NCBI RefSeq assembly: GCF_001548475.1
Contig: NZ_LRUJ01000012.1
Location: 53,107-117,106, forward strand
Source: Bordetella hinzii LMG 13501
GTDB lineage: Bacteria; Pseudomonadota; Gammaproteobacteria; Burkholderiales; Burkholderiaceae_B
DNA: 64,000 nt
Direction: 5' to 3'
Numbering within the stretch: position 1 is the stretch's first letter; the number at the start of each line of letters is the position of its first letter. The position numbers and the translations under genes were made by a program. This document shows, one piece after another, positions 39,482-51,289 of the stretch. A model generated the notes under the pieces. It did no database searches. It was not told the origin of the DNA and saw only the letters and a list, made by a program, of their open reading frames with translations.

Positions 39482-39719
39482 TACGGGCCTGCCGGCCTTC
39501 GAACTGGAAGTCGATGCCAGCGGGCTGAGCTGCCCGCTGCCCATCCTGCGCGCAAAGAAAGCCCTGGCGCAGCTGGCAAGCGGGCAGGTCTTGCGGGTCA
39601 TCACCACCGACCCCAAGGCCGAGCGCGATTTCCAGGCCTTCTGCCAGCAAAGCGGCAACGCCCTGTTGGCGCAAGTGCCCCAGGCCGATCGCATCGAGCA
39701 CTATCTGCGGCGGCGCTGA
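39468..39719 (+). CDS. TusA-family sulfurtransferase-like protein
   Basis: This 83-residue protein carries the TusA/SirA signature CPLP (C22) in [19 protein letters not shown]. TusA-family proteins relay persulfide sulfur, for example to tRNA modification or molybdenum cofactor synthesis. It starts inside the end of alaS, so the two are coupled. Which pathway it serves cannot be decided from context. Confidence 0.88.
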   Translation: MSGSDTGLPAFELEVDASGLSCPLPILRAKKALAQLASGQVLRVITTDPKAERDFQAFCQQSGNALLAQVPQADRIEHYLRRR

Positions 39720-39741
39720 GCCAGCCGCGCCCGACAAAAAA

Positions 39742-39767
39742 GGCAGCCCGGCAGGGCTGCCTTTTTT
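39742..39767. terminator. Bidirectional terminator after alaS-tusA
   Basis: GGCAGCCC at 39742-39749 and GGGCTGCC at 39754-39761 form a perfect stem with six T after it and six A before it. It can end transcription from both the plus-strand alaS unit and the minus-strand gene at 39784. Confidence 0.92.
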
Positions 39768-39783
39768 GTTGCGCCGCCGCCCC

Positions 39784-40392
39784 TCAGGGCTTCTTGGCCG
39801 GCGCGATCACCGCGCCCGCCACGGCCCGGGTGAAGGTGAAGTCCACCAGGTCGCCTTCCTTCAGCGTGGCGAGCTTCTTGATGGCTTGCGGGTCACGCAC
39901 CACCACCGTCTGGCGGCCGCCGCTGGGTCCTTGCAGGATGACGGTATTGCTATTGCGGCTGATATGCCAGATCTCGGCGGTGATCGTGGTCTGCACGCCG
40001 GCGCCGCCCTGCGGCATCTGGCCGCGCTGGGCGCGGGTCTGCGCGGTTTCGGTGCGGACCTCGGGCACGCCGGACCCCTTGGGCCGGGTGGCGATGTCGA
40101 GCGACTCGTAATAGCTGATCCGCACCATGTCGCCGACCTTGATGCGATCGAAGTTGCGGACTTGCGGACCGGCTTGCAGGGGGACGGATTCGCCGCTGGG
40201 GCCGACGACGGTCAGTGTGCGGTTGGAGGGATCCACCGCCGTGACTTTGCCCGTGGCCGTGACCAGGGCGGCGTCGACCACGCGCGCTTGCGCGGCAGGC
40301 GCAAGAAAAGGCGTGGAGATGGCCAGCGCAGCGGCCAGTACGGCGGCCGCGCGTGCGTGGGGTGTCAGGGCAAGCAACTTGCGGACTTTCAT
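39784..40392 (-). CDS. Exported protein of unknown function
   Basis: This 202-residue protein has a cleavable signal peptide (hydrophobic run ending APAAQA, residues about 18-36). The mature part starts with RVVDAALVTATGKVTAVDPSNRTLTVVGPSG, a pattern that recurs in weaker form further along (TITAEIWHISRNSNTVILQGPSGGRQ). This suggests two related small beta-barrel units. AAGGAG precedes the ATG. I do not recognise a named family. Relatives in Burkholderiales are hypothetical periplasmic proteins. It is divergent from rpsP. Confidence 0.75.
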   Translation of the reverse strand: MKVRKLLALTPHARAAAVLAAALAISTPFLAPAAQARVVDAALVTATGKVTAVDPSNRTLTVVGPSGESVPLQAGPQVRNFDRIKVGDMVRISYYESLDIATRPKGSGVPEVRTETAQTRAQRGQMPQGGAGVQTTITAEIWHISRNSNTVILQGPSGGRQTVVVRDPQAIKKLATLKEGDLVDFTFTRAVAGAVIAPAKKP

Positions 40393-40697
40393 GACCAGGA
40401 TCTCCTTGCGGGATGCGGTAGAGGGCCAAGAGGGTGTATGCTTCGCCTTGCCGAGCACGGGCGCCATGCGCCGGCTCGTCGCACAACTGGCCAGGGTCTT
40501 GCAGGCCGGTACAGGATGCATCCGCTCTCCGACCCCGATTGATTGTGCCGCTCCAGCATACGCTGGGCCGGCCCATTCGGCAGCTTGTCGTGTCACCCAG
40601 ACACGGTGTGTCGGTAAAAAACGGCAGGCTATTTGCCAGGGGCGCTGGTTGGATGCTAGAATTTCCCGTTTTTCACATCTAATTCAAGGGATTACCT
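40393..40697. other. Intergenic region before rpsP
   Basis: The 305 bases between the divergent exported-protein gene and rpsP contain the strong rpsP promoter near the right end. No supported small gene or RNA gene was found in the rest. Confidence 0.6.
40633..40662 (+). promoter_or_regulatory. rpsP promoter
   Basis: TTGCCA at 40633-40638 (five of six to consensus) and TAGAAT at 40657-40662 are 18 bases apart. The -10 is extended by TGC. The RNA start would be about 30 bases before the rpsP ATG. Confidence 0.75.
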
Positions 40698-40958
40698 ATG
40701 GTGGTGATTCGTCTGGCCCGTGGCGGCTCGAAGAAGCGTCCGTTTTACAATCTGGTGGCTACCGACTCGCGCAATCGCCGCGACGGCCGTTTCGTTGAGC
40801 GCGTGGGTTTCTACAACCCCGTCGGCGGTGATGGTTCGGAAAACCTGCGCATCGCGCTGGACCGCATCAAGTACTGGACTGACAACGGCGCCCAACTGTC
40901 GCCCGCTGTCGAGCGTCTGGTCAAGGAATACTCGGCCAAGGTTTCGGCGGCTGCCTAA
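40698..40958 (+). CDS. rpsP: 30S ribosomal protein S16
   Basis: This 86-residue protein matches bS16: [34 protein letters not shown] and the [12 protein letters not shown] segment. It is needed for assembly of the small subunit. AAGGGA precedes the ATG. In most proteobacteria rpsP is followed closely by rimM and trmD. Here a 310-base spacer follows. Confidence 0.98.
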   Translation: MVVIRLARGGSKKRPFYNLVATDSRNRRDGRFVERVGFYNPVGGDGSENLRIALDRIKYWTDNGAQLSPAVERLVKEYSAKVSAAA

Positions 40959-41268
40959 GCTTGGGCTTGGCTTGTCCGGCCTGCGGGCTTGGGCAAACCA
41001 TGAGCCGGGCAGGGCGGGTGCGCCTGCCGACCCGGTGACGCTGTAGGGCGCTGGCCGCTGCGCGGGTATCGTTCGAGGGCTTGGCCCTTCGGTATCCGCT
41101 GTCATCGCGAGGGCATGGTTCCCATGTGGGCTGATGTCGTTTCCAGTGCTGTAGACTCGGCCACGCCTTGTGCGTGGCTTTGTCTTCTTTGCCGTTTGCA
41201 AAAACACGCCGCGCCTTGCCATCGGGCAGGGCGCCCGGGCGTGGAACACTGATTTCTGGGATCTGCTC
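40959..41268 (+). other. Long rpsP-rimM spacer with hairpin
   Basis: The 310 bases contain no supported gene. A perfect hairpin (GCCACGC at 41160-41166, loop CTTGT, GCGTGGC at 41172-41178) followed by TTTGTCTTCTTT lies 90 bases before rimM. It may be a partial terminator that reduces rimM-trmD relative to rpsP. Confidence 0.5.
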
Positions 41269-41862
41269 ATGTCCAAACATGCGGACTCGCTGCCTGACGA
41301 CCTGGTGGAGCTGGGCCGCGTGGCGTCGGCTTACGGGGTCAAGGGGTGGATCAAGGTCCAGCCGCACTCGGCCCAGGCCGACGTGTTGCGCGCGGCGCCG
41401 CGGTGGTGGCTGGCGGCGCCCGTGCCTGCCGGCCGCGCGAGCCCGGCTCCGCGTGCCTATGCCGTGCAGCAATGCCGCGTGCATGGCGCCAGCGCGGTCG
41501 CCCAGCTTGAGGGAATCGCGGACCGCGACCAGGCCGAGGCGCTCAAGGGCGCCTCGGTATGGGTGTCGCGCGCGGCCTTTCCTCAGGCGGCCGAAGACGA
41601 GTACTACTGGGTCGATCTGATCGGGTGCGCCTTCCATAGTCATGCCGAGGGCGCGGACCGCCGCCTGGGCGTGGTCGAAGAGGTGTTCGAAAACGCCGCC
41701 CATGCCATTTTGCGCGTTGTCCGTCAGGATGAGGATGGTCGGCCTCTGCTGGACGCCAAGGGGCGCCCGCGGGAGGTGCTGGTGCCCTTTGTGCGCGCGC
41801 ACATCCATGCCGTGGATCTGGCGGCGCGCCGCATCGACAGCGATTGGCCGCTGGAAGATTGA
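41269..41862 (+). CDS. rimM: Ribosome maturation factor RimM
   Basis: This 197-residue protein has the RimM core [21 protein letters not shown] and the PRC-barrel region YYWVDLIGC with [11 protein letters not shown]. It helps 30S head assembly and binds S19. I chose the ATG at 41269, because an earlier in-frame ATG at 41170 lies inside the hairpin region and would add 33 atypical residues. Its stop overlaps the trmD start by one base. Confidence 0.93.
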   Translation: MSKHADSLPDDLVELGRVASAYGVKGWIKVQPHSAQADVLRAAPRWWLAAPVPAGRASPAPRAYAVQQCRVHGASAVAQLEGIADRDQAEALKGASVWVSRAAFPQAAEDEYYWVDLIGCAFHSHAEGADRRLGVVEEVFENAAHAILRVVRQDEDGRPLLDAKGRPREVLVPFVRAHIHAVDLAARRIDSDWPLED

Positions 41863-42674
41863 TGCGTATCGACGTCATCACCCTGTTTCCCGAAATGTTC
41901 GGGGTGGTGCGCGATCTCGGCGTGACGGGCCGCGCCCATGCGCAAGGGCTGTGGTCGCTCCAGGCCTGGAACCCCCGGGATTTCACCACTGACGTGCATC
42001 GCACCGTGGACGACCGCCCCTATGGCGGCGGGCCGGGGATGGTGATGATGGCCGCCCCGCTGGAGGCGGCAGTCAATGCCGCGCAGGCGCAGCGGCAAGC
42101 GCAAGGGCTGGCGCCGGCGCCGGTGGTGTTGCTCTCGCCGGTGGGCCGGCGCTACGACCAGGCAGCGGCCCAGGAAATCGCCGGCGGCACGGGCATGATA
42201 CTGGTCTGCGGCCGTTACGAGGGCCTGGACCAGCGTTTCATAGACCGTTGCGTCACGCACGAAATCTCTCTCGGCGACTTCGTGCTTTCGGGGGGGGAGA
42301 TTGCCGCGCTGGCGGTGATCGACGCGGCCGTGCGCCTATTGCCCGGCGCCCTGGGCGATGTCGATTCCGCTTTGCAGGATTCCTTCAACGACACCTTGTC
42401 GGGTCTGCTGGACAGTCCGCATTACACGCGGCCGGAAGTCTATGAAGGGCAGGCTGTCCCGGCCGAACTCATGAGCGGCCACCACGCCCGCATCGCGCGC
42501 TGGCGGCGCGACCAGTCCTTGCGCCTGACGCTGGCGCGGCGGCCTGAGCTGATCGAGCGCGCCAGGCAGCAGGGTTGGCTGGATCATGCCGACGAATGCC
42601 GGCTGGCCGAGCTGCAGGGCTTGGAGCCGCCGCCCGACCCGCGCAAGCGCCGCCGCCGCAAACCGGCGGTCTGA
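41862..42674 (+). CDS. trmD: tRNA (guanine-N1)-methyltransferase
   Basis: This 270-residue SPOUT enzyme methylates G37 of tRNAs with AdoMet. Motifs: [11 protein letters not shown] at the N-terminus, [27 protein letters not shown], and [14 protein letters not shown] with the knotted AdoMet site. Length is typical. The ATG overlaps the rimM stop. It ends before a bidirectional terminator. Confidence 0.97.
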   Translation: MRIDVITLFPEMFGVVRDLGVTGRAHAQGLWSLQAWNPRDFTTDVHRTVDDRPYGGGPGMVMMAAPLEAAVNAAQAQRQAQGLAPAPVVLLSPVGRRYDQAAAQEIAGGTGMILVCGRYEGLDQRFIDRCVTHEISLGDFVLSGGEIAALAVIDAAVRLLPGALGDVDSALQDSFNDTLSGLLDSPHYTRPEVYEGQAVPAELMSGHHARIARWRRDQSLRLTLARRPELIERARQQGWLDHADECRLAELQGLEPPPDPRKRRRRKPAV

Positions 42675-42691
42675 GCCTCATGCGCCAGGCG

Positions 42692-42730
42692 AAAAAAATC
42701 CCCCGCGACGATGACGCGGGGGATTTTTTT
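42692..42730. terminator. Bidirectional terminator between trmD and valS
   Basis: ATCCCCCGCG at 42698-42707 pairs with CGCGGGGGAT at 42715-42724. An A run precedes and a T run follows, extending the pairing. The convergent trmD and valS genes share it. Confidence 0.93.
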
Positions 42731-42738
42731 GGGGCGGC

Positions 42739-45618
42739 TTAATTGCCCAGCTTGCCGCGCTGGTCGCGCACCTTGGCCAGGGTTTCATTGAACTGGGCCA
42801 CACGGCCTTTTTCCTGCTCGACCACGGCCGCCGGGGCGCGCTCGACGAAGCTGGGGTTGCCCAGCTTGCCGTTGGCCTTGGCGATCTCGCCTTCGAGCCG
42901 CGCGATCTCCTTGTCCAGGCGGGCGCGCTCGGCCACGACATCGACCTCCACATGCAGCATCAGGCGGGAGTCGCCCACGACCTGCACCGGGGCGCCGGCA
43001 TCAGGCAGGGTGTCGACCACGTCGACCTGGCTGAGCTTTGCCAGTGCGGCCAGGTAGGGCGCATTGCGGCGCAGCAGGCTTGCATCGCCCTGGGCGACCA
43101 AGGGCACGCGCTGGGCCGGCGACAGGCCCATTTCGCCGCGCAGGGCGCGCACGGCCTCGATCTGGGCCTTGAGTTCGGCGACTTCGGCCTCGGCCTCGGT
43201 GTCCACGGCGTCGGGGTTGGCGCGCGGATAGGGTTGCACGCTGACGCTGTCGGCCTTGCCGGCCTGGCGCTTGCCCGCCACCACCGAGACCTTCTGCCAC
43301 AGTTCTTCCGTGATGAAGGGGATGATGGGATGGGCCAGGCGCAGGACGGCTTCAAGCACGCGGATCAGGGTGCGGCGCGTGCCGAGCTGCTGGGCCGGGC
43401 TGCCGGCCTGGATCTGCACCTTGGCCAGTTCGACATACCAATCGCAGTATTCGTCCCAGACGTAGCGGTACAGGGCGTTGGCGATATTGTCGAAACGGTA
43501 GTCGGCGAAGCCGCGGGCGATCTCGCCCTCCAGGGCCTGCAGCTGGCTGACGATCCAACGGTCGGCGAAGGACAGCTCGCCCGGCTCCGCGCCATGCAGC
43601 GCGTGGCCTTCCGTATTCATCAGTACAAAGCGCGTGGCGTTCCAGAGCTTGTTGCAGAAGTTGCGGTAGCCCTCGCAGCGCTTGAGGTCGAAGTTGATGT
43701 TGCGGCCCAGCGTGGCGTAGGCAGCCATGGTGAAGCGCAGCGCATCCGTGCCGAAGGCCGGGATGCCGTCCGGGAACTGCCGGCGCGTGGCTTTCTCGAT
43801 GGCGCCGGCTTGCTTGGGATTCATCAGGCCGTAGGTGCGCTTGGCGACCAGCTGCTCGAGGCCGATGCCGTCGATCAGGTCCACCGGGTCCAGGGTGTTG
43901 CCCTTGGACTTGCTCATCTTCTGGCCGTCGGCATCGCGGATCAGGCCGTGGACGTAGACATGCTTGAAGGGGATGCTGCCGGTCATGTGCATGGTGAGCA
44001 TGACCATGCGTGCGACCCAGAAGAAAATGATGTCAAACCCGGTCACCAGCACGCTGGACGGCAGGTAGCGGGCCAGGTCGGCGGTCTTCTCGGGCCAGCC
44101 CAGGGTGGTGAAGGGCACCAGGGCCGACGAGAACCAGGTGTCCAGGACGTCCGGATCGCGGGTCAGCGGGCCTGTGACGCCGGCTGCTCGGGCCTGCTCC
44201 AGCGCCTCTTCCTCGGAGTGGGCGACGAAGCAGCGGCCGTCCTCGGCATACCAGGCCGGGATCTGGTGGCCCCACCACAGCTGGCGGGAGATACACCAGT
44301 CCTGGATGTTGTTGAGCCACTGGTTGTAGACCGTTGTCCAGTTTTCAGGATAGAACTGGATGCGGCCGTCGGCCACGGCCTGCAGCGCCACCTCGGTGAT
44401 GCTCTTGCCGGGGTTGATAGTGCCCTCCGGGGCGGGCTGGCTCATGGCCACGAACCACTGGTCGGTCAGCATGGGTTCGAGCACCACGCCGGTGCGGTCG
44501 CCCTTGGGTTGCATCATCTTGTGCGGCTCGACCTTGACCAGATAGCCTTTTTCTTCGAGCTCGGCCACCACGGCCTTGCGGGCTTCGTAGCGCTCCAGGC
44601 CCTGGAACTGCTTGGGGCCGTTTTCGTTGATGTGCGCATCGAGCGTGAAGATGACGATCAGCGGCAGCTTGTGGCGCAGCGCGCAGGCGTAGTCATTGAA
44701 ATCGTGCGCGCCGGTGATCTTGACGCAGCCCGTGCCGAACTCCGGATCGACGAAGTCATCGGCGATGATGGGGATGTTGCGGTCGCACAGGGGCAGCTCG
44801 ACTTCCTTGCCGACCAGGTGCTTGTAGCGCGGATCATCCGGGTGCACGCACAGCGCGCCGTCGGCCAGCATGGTTTCCGGGCGCGTGGTGGCGATGGTCA
44901 TGCCGCGCAGCGTGACCGTGTTGCCTTCCTTGTCGATGATGGTCTGCGGGCCATCCACGAAGGGATAGAGGATGTGCCACATGAAGCCGTCGGTTTCCTC
45001 GGACTGCACTTCGAGGTCGGAGACGGCGGTCAGCAGCTTGGGATCCCAATTGACCAGGCGCTTGCCACGGTAGATCAGGCCCTGGCGGAACAGCTGCACA
45101 AAGGTCTGGACGACGCCGCGCGACATGCGATCGTCCATGGTGAAGTATTCGCGCGGCCAATCGGCCGAGGCGCCCAGGCGGCGCACCTGGCTGGTGATGG
45201 TGTTGCCCGATTGTTCTTTCCACTCCCAGACCTTTTCGACGAAGCGCTCGCGGCCGAGGTCGTGGCGCGAGAGTTTCTGGGCGTCGAGCTGGCGCTCGAC
45301 CACGATCTGCGTGGCGATGCCGGCGTGGTCGGTCCCGGGGATGAAGACGGTATCGTCGCCCGACATGCGGTGGTAGCGGATCAGGCCATCCATGATGGTC
45401 TGGTTGAACGCATGGCCCATGTGCAGCGTGCCCGTCACGTTGGGCGGCGGGAACTGGATGCAATAGGGTGCGGGGTCGGTCCCTGTTTCTACGTGGCGGC
45501 CGGCCTGGAAATAGCCCCGCCGGTTCCATTCGTCGTACCAGCGGGATTCGATGTCGGCGGGCTCGAAGCTCTTGGAGAGCTCCGGAGTATCGTTCTTGGG
45601 GTCGGCAGCTTGGGTCAT
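42739..45618 (-). CDS. valS: Valyl-tRNA synthetase
   Basis: This 959-residue class I synthetase has the HIGH motif as HMGH (66-69) after [10 protein letters not shown]. It also has the editing domain, KMSKS followed by KGNT near residue 565, and a C-terminal coiled coil ([21 protein letters not shown]). It charges tRNA-Val. The ATG at 45618 gives the usual N-terminus; a longer frame exists but adds atypical residues. Confidence 0.98.
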   Translation of the reverse strand: MTQAADPKNDTPELSKSFEPADIESRWYDEWNRRGYFQAGRHVETGTDPAPYCIQFPPPNVTGTLHMGHAFNQTIMDGLIRYHRMSGDDTVFIPGTDHAGIATQIVVERQLDAQKLSRHDLGRERFVEKVWEWKEQSGNTITSQVRRLGASADWPREYFTMDDRMSRGVVQTFVQLFRQGLIYRGKRLVNWDPKLLTAVSDLEVQSEETDGFMWHILYPFVDGPQTIIDKEGNTVTLRGMTIATTRPETMLADGALCVHPDDPRYKHLVGKEVELPLCDRNIPIIADDFVDPEFGTGCVKITGAHDFNDYACALRHKLPLIVIFTLDAHINENGPKQFQGLERYEARKAVVAELEEKGYLVKVEPHKMMQPKGDRTGVVLEPMLTDQWFVAMSQPAPEGTINPGKSITEVALQAVADGRIQFYPENWTTVYNQWLNNIQDWCISRQLWWGHQIPAWYAEDGRCFVAHSEEEALEQARAAGVTGPLTRDPDVLDTWFSSALVPFTTLGWPEKTADLARYLPSSVLVTGFDIIFFWVARMVMLTMHMTGSIPFKHVYVHGLIRDADGQKMSKSKGNTLDPVDLIDGIGLEQLVAKRTYGLMNPKQAGAIEKATRRQFPDGIPAFGTDALRFTMAAYATLGRNINFDLKRCEGYRNFCNKLWNATRFVLMNTEGHALHGAEPGELSFADRWIVSQLQALEGEIARGFADYRFDNIANALYRYVWDEYCDWYVELAKVQIQAGSPAQQLGTRRTLIRVLEAVLRLAHPIIPFITEELWQKVSVVAGKRQAGKADSVSVQPYPRANPDAVDTEAEAEVAELKAQIEAVRALRGEMGLSPAQRVPLVAQGDASLLRRNAPYLAALAKLSQVDVVDTLPDAGAPVQVVGDSRLMLHVEVDVVAERARLDKEIARLEGEIAKANGKLGNPSFVERAPAAVVEQEKGRVAQFNETLAKVRDQRGKLGN

Positions 45619-45933
45619 TACGGGGTTCCGGCAGACAGGGGGCCAGCAAAAGCGGGCCAGCAAACCCCTGATTTTAAGATGTAATAGGTTCTTGGCGCCG
45701 TGCTAGAATGCTGGGTTACTGTAAACCTTTTAGAAGTCCCTGTTTTTATTGGAGAAATCTGACTGGTTGGCAGTGCCGAATCCGGGTTTTGACGAGTTCG
45801 GGCGCGTGATCGCGTCCTAGTCTGTGCAAAACAGCCAGGCGCAAGACGCCGCGAAGCCATTCGCGGAACGCTTTGTCCGGACTCGCGTCAAATCCCTCAG
45901 CACAAAACTGTCTCAGCAGACTTTGGAGTTTCC
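45619..45933 (+). other. valS-ndk divergent region and ndk leader
   Basis: The 315 bases contain an ndk promoter (see 45701) and a leader of about 220 bases before ndk. Several short inverted repeats are present but no convincing small gene or known riboswitch. Confidence 0.5.
45680..45709 (+). promoter_or_regulatory. ndk promoter, extended -10 TGCTAGAAT
   Basis: TGCTAGAAT at 45701-45709 is the same extended -10 as at rpsP and rpsU. The -35 is weak (TGTAAT, 18 bases upstream), which fits an extended -10 promoter. Confidence 0.6.
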
Positions 45934-46359
45934 ATGTCGATTCAACGCACCCTCTCGATCATCAAGCCCGATGCCGTCGCCAAGAACGTCATCGGCCAGA
46001 TCGTCGCCCGTTTCGAGCAGGCCGGCCTGAAGGTCATCGCCGCCCGCATGCAACAACTGTCGCGCACCGACGCCGAGCGTTTCTACGCCGTGCACAAAGA
46101 GCGCCCCTTCTTCAAGGACCTGGTGGACTTCATGGTCTCCGGCCCGGTGTTCGTGCAAGTCCTGGAAGGCGAGAACGCTATCCAGACCAACCGCGACCTG
46201 ATGGGCGCCACCGACCCCAAGAAGGCTGCCCCGGGCACCATCCGCGCCGACTTCGCCGACAGCATCGACGCCAACGCCGTGCACGGTTCGGACGCTCCCG
46301 AGACCGCCGCCGTCGAAGTGGCTTTCTTCTTCCCCGAAATCAACATCCACAGCCGTTGA
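45934..46359 (+). CDS. ndk: Nucleoside diphosphate kinase
   Basis: This 141-residue enzyme balances nucleoside triphosphates. It shows [11 protein letters not shown] at the N-terminus and the phosphorylated histidine H117 in [10 protein letters not shown]. Length is normal. It is followed after 29 bases by rlmN. Confidence 0.98.
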   Translation: MSIQRTLSIIKPDAVAKNVIGQIVARFEQAGLKVIAARMQQLSRTDAERFYAVHKERPFFKDLVDFMVSGPVFVQVLEGENAIQTNRDLMGATDPKKAAPGTIRADFADSIDANAVHGSDAPETAAVEVAFFFPEINIHSR

Positions 46360-46388
46360 TTTTCGATAGCGGCTTTACCCGGTAAGTC

Positions 46389-47537
46389 ATGGATACCGTC
46401 GAATCGATCAATCTGCTGGGCATGGATGCCAAGGCATTGGCCGACCTGGTCGGCCAATGGGGAGGCAAGCCGTTCCGCGCCCGCCAGCTGCAGCGCTGGA
46501 TACACCAGCGCGGCGTGGACAGTTTCGACGCCATGACGGACCTTGCGCGCGACTTCCGGGCGCAGCTCGCCCAGCGCTGCGTCATCGAGGCGCTGCGGGT
46601 CAACATCGAGCAGCGCTCCACGGACGGCACGCGCAAGTGGCTGTTCGATGTCGGGCAGGGCAATGCCATCGAAACCGTTTTCATCCCCGAGGATGACCGC
46701 GGCACGCTGTGCGTTTCCAGCCAGGCGGGCTGCGTGGTCAATTGCCGCTTCTGTTCGACCGGCCACCAGGGATTCAACCGTAATCTGCAGACCAGCGAGA
46801 TCATCGGCCAGCTCTGGTGGGCCAAGCGCGTGCTCGAGGCCGATGCCGGCAGCGCGCGCCTGGCCCAGGCCAGCGGCGAAGACACCCGCGTCATCAGCAA
46901 CGTCGTCATGATGGGCATGGGCGAACCCTTGCTCAACTACGACCAGGTGCTGCCGGCGCTGCGGCTGATGCTGGACGACAACGGCTATGGCCTGTCGCGC
47001 CGCCGCGTGACGGTTTCCACCTCGGGCGTCGTGCCCATGATGGACCGTCTCTCGCAGGATTGCCCCGTGGCCCTGGCCGTGTCGCTGCACGCGCCCAACG
47101 ACGCCTTGCGCGACGAACTGGTGCCGCTGAACAAGAAGTACCCCCTGAAAGAGCTGCTGGCCGCCTGCGAGCGCTATCTCGCCCACGCGCCGCGCGATTT
47201 CATCACTTTCGAATACTGCATGCTGGACGGCATCAACGATACCGACCAGCACGCCAAGGAGTTGATCCAGCTTGCCCGCCAGGTGCGCTGCAAGCTGAAT
47301 CTCATCCCTTTCAATCCTTTCCCCGCCTCCGGCCTGAAGCGCTCGCCGGCGCCGAGGGTCAAGGTGTTCGCCCAGCGCCTGATGGACGCGGGCATCATCA
47401 CCACCGTGCGCAAGACGCGGGGCGACGATATCGACGCCGCCTGTGGCCAGTTGGCCGGCGAGGTCAAGGATCGCACCCGCATCACCGAACGCAACGCCGC
47501 CGCCCGCTCCATTCCCATCAGACAGGTGCACGCATGA
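46389..47537 (+). CDS. rlmN: Dual-specificity 23S rRNA/tRNA adenine-C2 methyltransferase RlmN
   Basis: This 382-residue radical-SAM enzyme has the cluster motif CVVNCRFC (C115, C119, C122) and [11 protein letters not shown]. The conserved C-terminal cysteine is in [15 protein letters not shown]. It methylates A2503 of 23S rRNA and A37 of some tRNAs. The stop overlaps the next gene (ATGA). Confidence 0.97.
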   Translation: MDTVESINLLGMDAKALADLVGQWGGKPFRARQLQRWIHQRGVDSFDAMTDLARDFRAQLAQRCVIEALRVNIEQRSTDGTRKWLFDVGQGNAIETVFIPEDDRGTLCVSSQAGCVVNCRFCSTGHQGFNRNLQTSEIIGQLWWAKRVLEADAGSARLAQASGEDTRVISNVVMMGMGEPLLNYDQVLPALRLMLDDNGYGLSRRRVTVSTSGVVPMMDRLSQDCPVALAVSLHAPNDALRDELVPLNKKYPLKELLAACERYLAHAPRDFITFEYCMLDGINDTDQHAKELIQLARQVRCKLNLIPFNPFPASGLKRSPAPRVKVFAQRLMDAGIITTVRKTRGDDIDAACGQLAGEVKDRTRITERNAAARSIPIRQVHA

Positions 47538-48007
47538 CGCAGGATCTCGCTTCGGCCGTTCAACCCGCTCCGGCAGCGCCCGCGCAAGGCGGCAGCGTGG
47601 GGGCGGCCCTGCGAGGTCTGCGGCAAGCCAAGGGCTGGTCGCTCGAAGAGGTCTCCAGCCGCATCAAGTTCTCCACGCGCCAGATCGAGGCCCTGGAGGC
47701 CGAGCGCTGGGATGAGCTGCCTGCCGGCGTGTCGCTGCGCGGGCTGATCCGCAACTACGCGCGCCTGCTCGGGGCCGACGGCGCGGCCATCGTGGCCTCG
47801 CTGGACGGCCAGGCGCACGCCCCGGCGCCCGCCAACCTCGGAGCCAGCCGCTCGCTGCATGGCGCCGGCCTGGCGGTCGACGAAGAGCGTTCGGCCAGCT
47901 CCTGGGGCTGGATCGTGGTCATCGTGGCCTTGCTGGCGGTGGGCGTGGCCTACGCCTTCTGGCAGGGATGGCTGCCGCGGCAGTGGCTGCCTTCCCAATG
48001 GTTTTGA
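47534..48007 (+). CDS. RodZ-like helix-turn-helix membrane protein
   Basis: This 157-residue protein has an N-terminal Xre-type helix-turn-helix of the RodZ kind ([28 protein letters not shown], seen as helix pairs; then [18 protein letters not shown]). It then has a linker and one membrane helix (about 121-141, [19 protein letters not shown]). It lacks the C-terminal periplasmic DUF4115 domain of full RodZ, which organises the MreB rod complex. Genomic position between rlmN and ispG matches rodZ of other proteobacteria, so it is the likely local counterpart, shortened. Confidence 0.8.
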   Translation: MTQDLASAVQPAPAAPAQGGSVGAALRGLRQAKGWSLEEVSSRIKFSTRQIEALEAERWDELPAGVSLRGLIRNYARLLGADGAAIVASLDGQAHAPAPANLGASRSLHGAGLAVDEERSASSWGWIVVIVALLAVGVAYAFWQGWLPRQWLPSQWF

Positions 48008-48027
48008 GCCAGTCATCCCGGACCGAT

Positions 48028-49314
<1,287 letters not shown>

Positions 49315-49355
49315 GCAGAAGGACAGGCAGGCGGTTCGCCGCCGGCATGACATAA

Positions 49356-50642
49356 ATGACGCAAGCTTTTCAGAAAGTCTCCGCCATTCGCGGGATGAAT
49401 GATGTGTTGCCCGACACAAGCGCCCAATGGGAGCGCTTCGAGGAGATCGTGCGCGGGTGGCTGCACAGCTATGGCTACCGCAACCTGCGTACGCCCATCC
49501 TCGAGCAGACACGGCTGTTCACGCGCGGCATCGGCGAAGTGACCGACATCGTCGAGAAAGAGATGTATACCTTCACCGACGCGCTCAATGGCGAGTCGCT
49601 GACCATGCGCCCGGAGATGACGGCCGGCGTCGTGCGCGCCGCCATCGAGCACAACATGCTCTATGACCGTCCGCATCGCGTCTATTCCATCGGCCCGGTG
49701 TTTCGCCACGAGCGTCCCCAGCGCGGGCGCTATCGCCAGTTTCACCAGATCGACGTCGAGGCGCTGGGCTTTGCCGGCCCCGATATCGACGCCGAACTCA
49801 TCGTCATGCTGGCCCGTCTCTGGAAGACGCTGGGGCTGAGCGACATCCGGCTGGAACTCAATTCGCTGGGCCAGCCGGCCGAGCGCGCCGCGCACCGCGC
49901 CGCGCTGATCGAATATCTCGAAAAGCACGCCGACATCCTGGACGAGGATGGCAAGCGCCGCCTCTATACCAATCCCCTGCGTGTGCTGGACACCAAGAAT
50001 CCCGGGCTCCAGGACATGGCCAACGGCGCGCCGCGGCTGTTCGATTTCCTGGGCGAGGCGTCGCGCGCTCACTTCGACGGCGTGTGCCGGCGCCTGGAAG
50101 AAGCGGGCATCGAATACCGCCTGAACCCGCGCCTGGTGCGTGGCCTGGATTACTACAACCTCACCGTCTTCGAGTGGGTGACAGACCGCCTGGGGGCGCA
50201 AGGCACGGTATGCGGCGGGGGCCGCTATGACGGGCTGATCGAACTGCTGGGCGGCAAGCCCGCGCCGGCGGTCGGCTTTGCCATCGGCATGGAACGCCTG
50301 CTGGACCTGTGGGAGCAGAGCGCCGGCCAGCAGGCGCGGCCCGAATGCGAGGTCTATATCGTGCACCAGGGCGACGAGGCGCAGCGCCTGGCGGCCCGGG
50401 TGGGCGAGGACTTGCGCGACGCGGGCCTGTCGGTCATCGTGCATGCCGGCGCGGCCAGTTTCAAATCCCAGTTCAAGCGCGCCGACGCCAGCGGCGCCCG
50501 TGTTGCGGTTATTCTTGGCGGCGACGAAGTGGCCAGCCAGACCGCAAGCGTCAAATATCTGCGCGCGGATGCCGGTGGCGAGGGCGCACAAGAAACTGTC
50601 GCGCTGGCAACGCTGGCCAGCGTGTTGAAATCCAAGGGTTAA
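49356..50642 (+). CDS. hisS: Histidyl-tRNA synthetase
   Basis: This 428-residue class II synthetase shows RGMNDVLP, the motif 2 region [22 protein letters not shown] (motif core RHERPQ), and the histidine-specific [13 protein letters not shown] plus GGGRYDGL. It charges tRNA-His. Length and order next to ispG are typical. Confidence 0.98.
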   Translation: MTQAFQKVSAIRGMNDVLPDTSAQWERFEEIVRGWLHSYGYRNLRTPILEQTRLFTRGIGEVTDIVEKEMYTFTDALNGESLTMRPEMTAGVVRAAIEHNMLYDRPHRVYSIGPVFRHERPQRGRYRQFHQIDVEALGFAGPDIDAELIVMLARLWKTLGLSDIRLELNSLGQPAERAAHRAALIEYLEKHADILDEDGKRRLYTNPLRVLDTKNPGLQDMANGAPRLFDFLGEASRAHFDGVCRRLEEAGIEYRLNPRLVRGLDYYNLTVFEWVTDRLGAQGTVCGGGRYDGLIELLGGKPAPAVGFAIGMERLLDLWEQSAGQQARPECEVYIVHQGDEAQRLAARVGEDLRDAGLSVIVHAGAASFKSQFKRADASGARVAVILGGDEVASQTASVKYLRADAGGEGAQETVALATLASVLKSKG

Positions 50643-50645
50643 GGC

Positions 50646-51284
50646 ATGGCATACGATCTCGAAGAACAGGAAAAGCTGGACGCAATCAAGGCCTGGTGGG
50701 CGCGCTACGGCACGTTGCTGCTGTCGGCGGCGACCGCGGTCGTCGTGGCATGGGGCGGCTGGAGCGGCTGGAAGGCCTACCAGACGTACCGCGCCAACCA
50801 GGCCATGGGCTACTTCGAGGCGCTTGAAGACGCGGCCCGTCTGGGGGGAGCGGATTCCGCGGCCCGGATCAAGGCCGCCGTCAATACCCTGCGCGAAGAT
50901 TATCCCCATACGGGCTATGCCGGCCGCGGCGCGCTGATCGCCGCCAACGCCCTGGTCGAACAGAAGGATGTCGACGGCGCGCGCCAGCAGCTCGAATGGC
51001 TGGCATCGCAGGACAAGCAGCCCGCGCTGCAGCCGGTCGCCCGCCTGCGCCTGGCCGGGCTGCTGCTGGACCAGAAGCAATACGATGCCGCGCTGGCGCA
51101 GCTGAATAATCCGCCGGCCGCCTTTGCCGCATTGTTCGCCGACCGCCGGGGCGATATCCTGGCCGCGCAAGGCAAGCGCGATGAGGCGCGCGCGGCCTGG
51201 CAGCAGGCGATTGACGGCCTGGGCACCAATAATCCGCTGACCCAGGTGGTGCAACTGAAACTCGACGCTTTGACCGGAGCTTGA
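50646..51284 (+). CDS. YfgM-family TPR membrane protein
   Basis: This 212-residue protein has a short cytoplasmic N-terminus (EEQEKLDAIKAWWARYG), one membrane span (about 22-42), and a periplasmic TPR-like domain (YDAALAQLNNPPAAFAALFADRRGDIL shows the repeat). YfgM works with PpiD at the Sec translocon and modulates Rcs in enteric bacteria. The order hisS-yfgM-bamB-der is conserved. The stop overlaps the region just before bamB. Confidence 0.9.
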   Translation: MAYDLEEQEKLDAIKAWWARYGTLLLSAATAVVVAWGGWSGWKAYQTYRANQAMGYFEALEDAARLGGADSAARIKAAVNTLREDYPHTGYAGRGALIAANALVEQKDVDGARQQLEWLASQDKQPALQPVARLRLAGLLLDQKQYDAALAQLNNPPAAFAALFADRRGDILAAQGKRDEARAAWQQAIDGLGTNNPLTQVVQLKLDALTGA

Positions 51285-51289
51285 ACGCG

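Noticed and set aside
36851..39694. A 947-residue minus-strand frame opposite alaS
   Set aside because: alaS has all class II motifs; the antisense translation shows only composition bias.
42952..45684. A 910-residue plus-strand frame opposite valS
   Set aside because: valS is certain on the minus strand; this frame is its antisense shadow.
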